64,000 nucleotides of DNA from RGIG4576 sp045656705. Its GTDB lineage: Bacteria > Bacteroidota > Bacteroidia > Bacteroidales > Muribaculaceae. The stretch is taken from contig JAZORR010000041.1 in NCBI GenBank assembly GCA_045656705.1, positions 136,998 to 200,997 of the forward strand, written 5' to 3'. Shown here in pieces: positions 60,879 through 64,000 of the stretch. Every line of letters begins with the position of its first letter. The stretch's first letter is position 1. Below the pieces are notes generated by a model, which worked only from the letters and a program-made list of their open reading frames with translations, had not been told where the DNA came from and did not search any database. The position numbers and the translations under genes are program-made.

Positions 60879-61370
60879 ATGAGTAAATTGAAAAATTTTT
60901 TCAAAAAGATCGCATGTGCTTGTAATTTGGCTATTGCTTATGTGAAAGTAGCAAGGGTGTTGGTAAAAGTATCTTTGCAAAGGATTAAGAGCAATGGAAT
61001 ATACCACGTAACATTTGTGAAAGTCAAAAATAAGTGGTACTGTGAAGTTCCCGGCTTTCCAAAAGAATTGTTTGAACATGCGGTGATGGTGGGAGGTGCG
61101 TCTAAACTGCTTGAATATTATTCGAGGGGTGATGAAAGGATAGAAGTGAGCTTTAAAATCGCAGATGAAGAAGAGGCTAGATATTATTGTGGAATGTCAT
61201 TGAGGCAGTCGGAAGCAACACTCACCGGAGGTGCATTCTATAAGGGTTGGATGGATGAAGAAATGTGGTTATGTCCTGTTACACTCTTTTTGTTGGGAAG
61301 ATATCCCAAATATATTCTCTTGTACAAGGTACACAAGAATAACTTGCAATGTCCCATCATGTTTGAATAA
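60879..61370 (+). CDS. Hypothetical protein with basic amphipathic N-terminus
   Basis: A 163-residue protein whose N-terminus (MSKLKNFFKKIACACNLAIAYVKVARVLVKVSLQRIK) is basic and amphipathic or partly hydrophobic, followed by a small beta-alpha domain (YHVTFVKVKNKWYCEVPGFPKELFEHAVMVGGASKLLEYYSRGDERIEV) and a Trp/Tyr-rich tail. I do not recognise it. The promoter is clear, so it is likely expressed. Confidence 0.6.
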   Translation: MSKLKNFFKKIACACNLAIAYVKVARVLVKVSLQRIKSNGIYHVTFVKVKNKWYCEVPGFPKELFEHAVMVGGASKLLEYYSRGDERIEVSFKIADEEEARYYCGMSLRQSEATLTGGAFYKGWMDEEMWLCPVTLFLLGRYPKYILLYKVHKNNLQCPIMFE

Positions 61371-61463
61371 AAAACAATGATTTAATACTAAAAACGTCTG
61401 TGCTTTATTGTAGATAGTTTTTGTGAATGGTAAGATAAATAATAACAATGATGAAAATGGTGC

Positions 61464-61490
61464 TTGGCTCAATGATATTTACTACCTTTG
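61464..61490 (+). promoter_or_regulatory. Likely promoter of eno
   Basis: TACCTTTG at 61483-61490 matches the -7 box; TTG at 61464-61466 is 16 bases upstream, slightly short of the usual spacing. The start codon is 48 bases after the box. Confidence 0.45.
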
Positions 61491-61538
61491 ACCAACAATA
61501 AATGGAGACTATTGTTATAAGTATACAAATATAATAAA

Positions 61539-62813
61539 ATGACAGATATGAAGATAAAGAATGTAAAGGCTCGCGAAATTTTAGATTCTCGTGGCAATCC
61601 TACGATAGAAGTGGAAGTGAAATTGGAAAATGGAGTTGTTGGTAGAGCTTCTGTGCCTTCTGGTGCTTCTACCGGAGAATATGAAGCTGTGGAACTTCGT
61701 GATGGCGATATGTCTCGTTACAATGGCAAAGGTGTGCTTCGTGCTGTAGAAAATGTAAATGGTGAAATTGCTGATGTGATTGTGGGTATGAAGGTTGGAC
61801 GTCAAGCCTTGATCGATGAAACACTTGTAGCTCTTGATGGCACCGAAAATAAGTCTCGTCTTGGTGCTAATGCTATTTTGGGGGTGTCTTTGGCGGTGGT
61901 GCGTGCAGCTGCTAAACATTATGAAATGCCTCTATATAGATATCTTGGTGGTGTAGATGCCTCGGTGTTGCCTATCCCTATGATGAATATATTAAACGGT
62001 GGTGTTCATAGTAGTGCACCTATCTCGTTTCAAGAATTTATGATTCGTCCTGTAGGTGCTAATACTTTTGCCGATGGTTTGCGTATGGGTGCTGAGGTGT
62101 TTCATTCGTTGAAGAATATTCTCAAGAAAATGGGTAAAAGTGTGTCGGTGGGTGATGAAGGTGGTTTTGCTCCCGATCTTCGTGATGCTGAAGAGGCTTT
62201 GAGTGTGATTGTGGCTGCTATTATTGATGCTGGTTACGCACCTGGCGATGAAATCACTATTGCACTCGATTGTGCTTCTTCTGAGTTTTATCACGATGGT
62301 GTGTATGATTATTCTTGGAAAGAGCCTAATGGAAGGAAGCTCACTTCGGCTGATCAAGTGGAATATTTGAAATATTTGGTTGATAAATATCCGATAGATT
62401 CTATCGAAGATGGAATGGCGGAAAATGATTGGAACGGTTGGCGATTGCTTACAGATACTATAGGCGATAAATGTCAACTTGTGGGCGATGATTTGTTTGT
62501 TACTAATGTCGATTTTTTGCAGAAGGGGATAGAACTCGGTTGTGCTAATGCTGTTTTGGTGAAGGTTAATCAAATCGGTACACTTACCGAAGCTCTACGC
62601 ACTGTGGAGTTGGCTAAGCGAAATGGTTACTCAGTAATTGTGTCGCATCGTAGTGGCGAAACCGAAGATACTACAATTGCCGACATTGCAGTGGCTGTGA
62701 ATGCTGGGCAGATAAAGACTGGTTCGGTGACTCGAAGTGAACGCGTGGCTAAATATAATCGTTTGCTCCGTATTGAGGATGAACTTGGTGTGATGAAACG
62801 TTACGGTATTTGA
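61539..62813 (+). CDS. eno: Enolase
   Basis: Enolase converts 2-phosphoglycerate to phosphoenolpyruvate in glycolysis. The 424-residue protein has REILDSRGNPTIEVEV, the loop GVPSGASTG-like SVPSGASTGEYEAVELRDGD, the catalytic region SFQEFMIRPVGA near 155, IALDCASSEFY with a metal Asp near 243, VGDDLFVTNV near 313 and VSHRSGETEDTTIADIAVA near 365. Start may be either M1 or M4. The motif NGGVHS replaces the more usual NGGSHAD, a known variation. Confidence 0.96.
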   Translation: MTDMKIKNVKAREILDSRGNPTIEVEVKLENGVVGRASVPSGASTGEYEAVELRDGDMSRYNGKGVLRAVENVNGEIADVIVGMKVGRQALIDETLVALDGTENKSRLGANAILGVSLAVVRAAAKHYEMPLYRYLGGVDASVLPIPMMNILNGGVHSSAPISFQEFMIRPVGANTFADGLRMGAEVFHSLKNILKKMGKSVSVGDEGGFAPDLRDAEEALSVIVAAIIDAGYAPGDEITIALDCASSEFYHDGVYDYSWKEPNGRKLTSADQVEYLKYLVDKYPIDSIEDGMAENDWNGWRLLTDTIGDKCQLVGDDLFVTNVDFLQKGIELGCANAVLVKVNQIGTLTEALRTVELAKRNGYSVIVSHRSGETEDTTIADIAVAVNAGQIKTGSVTRSERVAKYNRLLRIEDELGVMKRYGI

Positions 62814-62833
62814 ATCAATAATACTAATAAATA

Positions 62834-62881
62834 AAAAATAGGAGATATGTCCATCGGTGTTAGGGCATATCTCCTATTTTT
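62834..62881. terminator. Bidirectional terminator between eno and the DUF1460 gene
   Basis: AAAAATAGGAGATATG / CATATCTCCTATTTTT forms a 15-bp stem with A and T arms, between two convergent genes. Confidence 0.9.
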
Positions 62882-62895
62882 GTAAATAAGGTGTT

Positions 62896-63756
62896 TTATT
62901 CCATTACTCTGAACACTCGCACTCCGATGCAGCTTTTTACTCTATCTAAGTATTCAAAGAATGTGCGTTTCTCTATTTGCACTTTACCTCCACCCATTGA
63001 AGCATTGAGGAAGTATAATTCGTTGTTTTCTTTTATTACAATGCCGAGGTGCGAAATATCCAAGCCTTTGATATTTGTCACCATTGCTATGATATCGCCA
63101 CTTTGAAATGTTTGTTTGCTGTTTTTTGCGTTCACATCAGCCTTTTTTAGATAAGGAAATTGATGAGAACGATAACCAGACTCAAAATTCTTGATTTTTT
63201 CAAAAATAACACTATCCTTCAATGCTGGGTAAGCATCACGATGTTTGCTCATGAAATTTATGGTTTTCACTAAATTCTTACTCTTTTTGAAAGATGGTGT
63301 AATATCTTTAAGGTTGCCTCGTAGGTTGTTGTTGATAATCCATTCGCTTATATAGTGCAGACGAGATGAATAATCACCCATTACACCATTGCGATATCTC
63401 ACGCATTCAAGATTGTTGGCGTAGTCACGCCATGTAGAGCGATTACTTAGTGTTGTGCGGGTAAGTGCAAATAAGGTTTCTACAAATGTTGTGCAATCAA
63501 GTTCGTCTATGTTGATAGTGAGAATTTCAGATTCACTTTCCAATGTGTGTGCTACGTATGGAGTACCGAGAAGTTGGTTGGCGTAAAACACCATCAGCTC
63601 GTTTGCGCTCTTGAGATTGCTGTTTTGCCCTTTTATTAGCAACTCGTTAATTTTATTAGTGTCGTTTTCGCAGTGATAACGAATATTCATTGGTGAAACA
63701 GCGTATGCTGCCACCGAAATAGTAAAGAATGCTATAAGTAATGATATTTTCTTCAT
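62896..63756 (-). CDS. DUF1460 domain-containing secreted protein (amidase-like)
   Basis: A 286-residue protein with a signal peptide (about 1-19). The catalytic-type motif DCTTFVETLFAL has a Cys near residue 89, in the NlpC/P60-like fold. Later conserved segments are LHYISEWI near 133, GDIIAMVTNIKGLDISHLGIV near 222 with the His, and FLNASMGGGKVQIE. DUF1460 proteins act on peptidoglycan or related amide substrates as N-acetylmuramoyl-L-alanine-amidase-like enzymes. A TATTTTTG box (63794-63801, minus strand) could be its -7. Confidence 0.88.
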   Translation of the reverse strand: MKKISLLIAFFTISVAAYAVSPMNIRYHCENDTNKINELLIKGQNSNLKSANELMVFYANQLLGTPYVAHTLESESEILTINIDELDCTTFVETLFALTRTTLSNRSTWRDYANNLECVRYRNGVMGDYSSRLHYISEWIINNNLRGNLKDITPSFKKSKNLVKTINFMSKHRDAYPALKDSVIFEKIKNFESGYRSHQFPYLKKADVNAKNSKQTFQSGDIIAMVTNIKGLDISHLGIVIKENNELYFLNASMGGGKVQIEKRTFFEYLDRVKSCIGVRVFRVME

Positions 63757-64000
63757 CTTATATTATATATTAATGTGAATATTAAATTTTTTACAAAAAT
63801 AATGTAATTTTTTTAAAATGGAAAGAGAGTAGTGATTTATGAATAATGCAAAAATGTGAAATGTTGCGTTCCGAAACCTATTTCTTTTCGCAATGAAAGT
63901 AAAAATGTTTCGTTTTGGGTGAATCGTAACTTTTTGATTGTTTTTAGTAAATTTTTTAGAGATGGGGAAAGTGCGATTTTTACTGTTTTATGTTATAAAA
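63757..64000. other. Upstream region at the window edge, no gene seen
   Basis: AT-rich 244 bases. They contain the possible -7 box of the DUF1460 gene (63794-63801) and a TTTTCGCAATGAAA segment (63885-63898) also found upstream of 22823 (22712-22725). No ORF or RNA gene is seen. Confidence 0.4.

Overview
The window is a chromosomal segment of a low-GC member of the Bacteroidales (Bacteroidota), probably a gut commensal. The supports are a SusC/SusD pair, several secreted proteins with C-terminal T9SS-type sorting tails, promoters of the Bacteroidota form TTG-N19/20-TAnnTTTG, little use of Shine-Dalgarno sites, and housekeeping proteins of Bacteroidetes type. I see no rRNA, tRNA, CRISPR array, transposase or phage gene.

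Layout. 1-4.8 kb: tail of a YhcC-like radical SAM gene, an acyl-CoA synthetase, a frame-disrupted sigma-70-type factor joined to a membrane protein with an HExxH motif, and two small envelope proteins. 4.9-9.3 kb: dnaJ, grpE and ispE on the minus strand, divergent from dnaB. 9.4-12.3 kb: an ABC transporter with a YtrA-type GntR regulator and a candidate operator at its promoter. 12.4-22.6 kb: mostly minus strand, with cysK, a secreted phosphodiesterase with duplicated domains, radC, a glycosyltransferase, alanine dehydrogenase, efp and glnS, plus rpmH on the plus strand. 22.8-26.7 kb: three unrecognised proteins. 26.7-31.7 kb: an orphan SusC/SusD pair.

31.8-37.2 kb is the most unusual part. 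It looks like one transcription unit that makes and exports Cys-rich peptides. It has a strong promoter, a roughly 360-nt leader with nested helices, three precursors with twin-arginine signals and C-X3 repeats, a radical SAM/SPASM maturase, a second SPASM-like protein lacking the radical SAM triad, a lipoprotein made almost only of DnaJ-type zinc-binding repeats, a small accessory protein, its own TatA and TatC, and a terminator. The core matches the computationally defined CXXX-repeat RiPP family. The zinc-ribbon lipoprotein and the leader RNA are additions I cannot match to a described system.

37.3-45.8 kb: thioredoxin, an ABC-F ATPase, a stand-alone protein resembling the C-terminal subdomain of FtsZ, glycerate kinase, a two-gene unit of secreted beta-helix/T9SS-tail proteins, an SGNH hydrolase and a META-domain protein. 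45.9-51.8 kb: hisH-hisA-hisF-hisIE, an FtsE-type ATPase, aspartate kinase and lysA, closely packed. 52-58.1 kb: a TPR protein, an acidic unknown, then thrS-infC-rpmI-rplT. 58.2-64 kb: a candidate non-coding RNA behind rplT, an inverted-repeat element, a BspA-like LRR protein, a small unknown, enolase and a DUF1460 protein.
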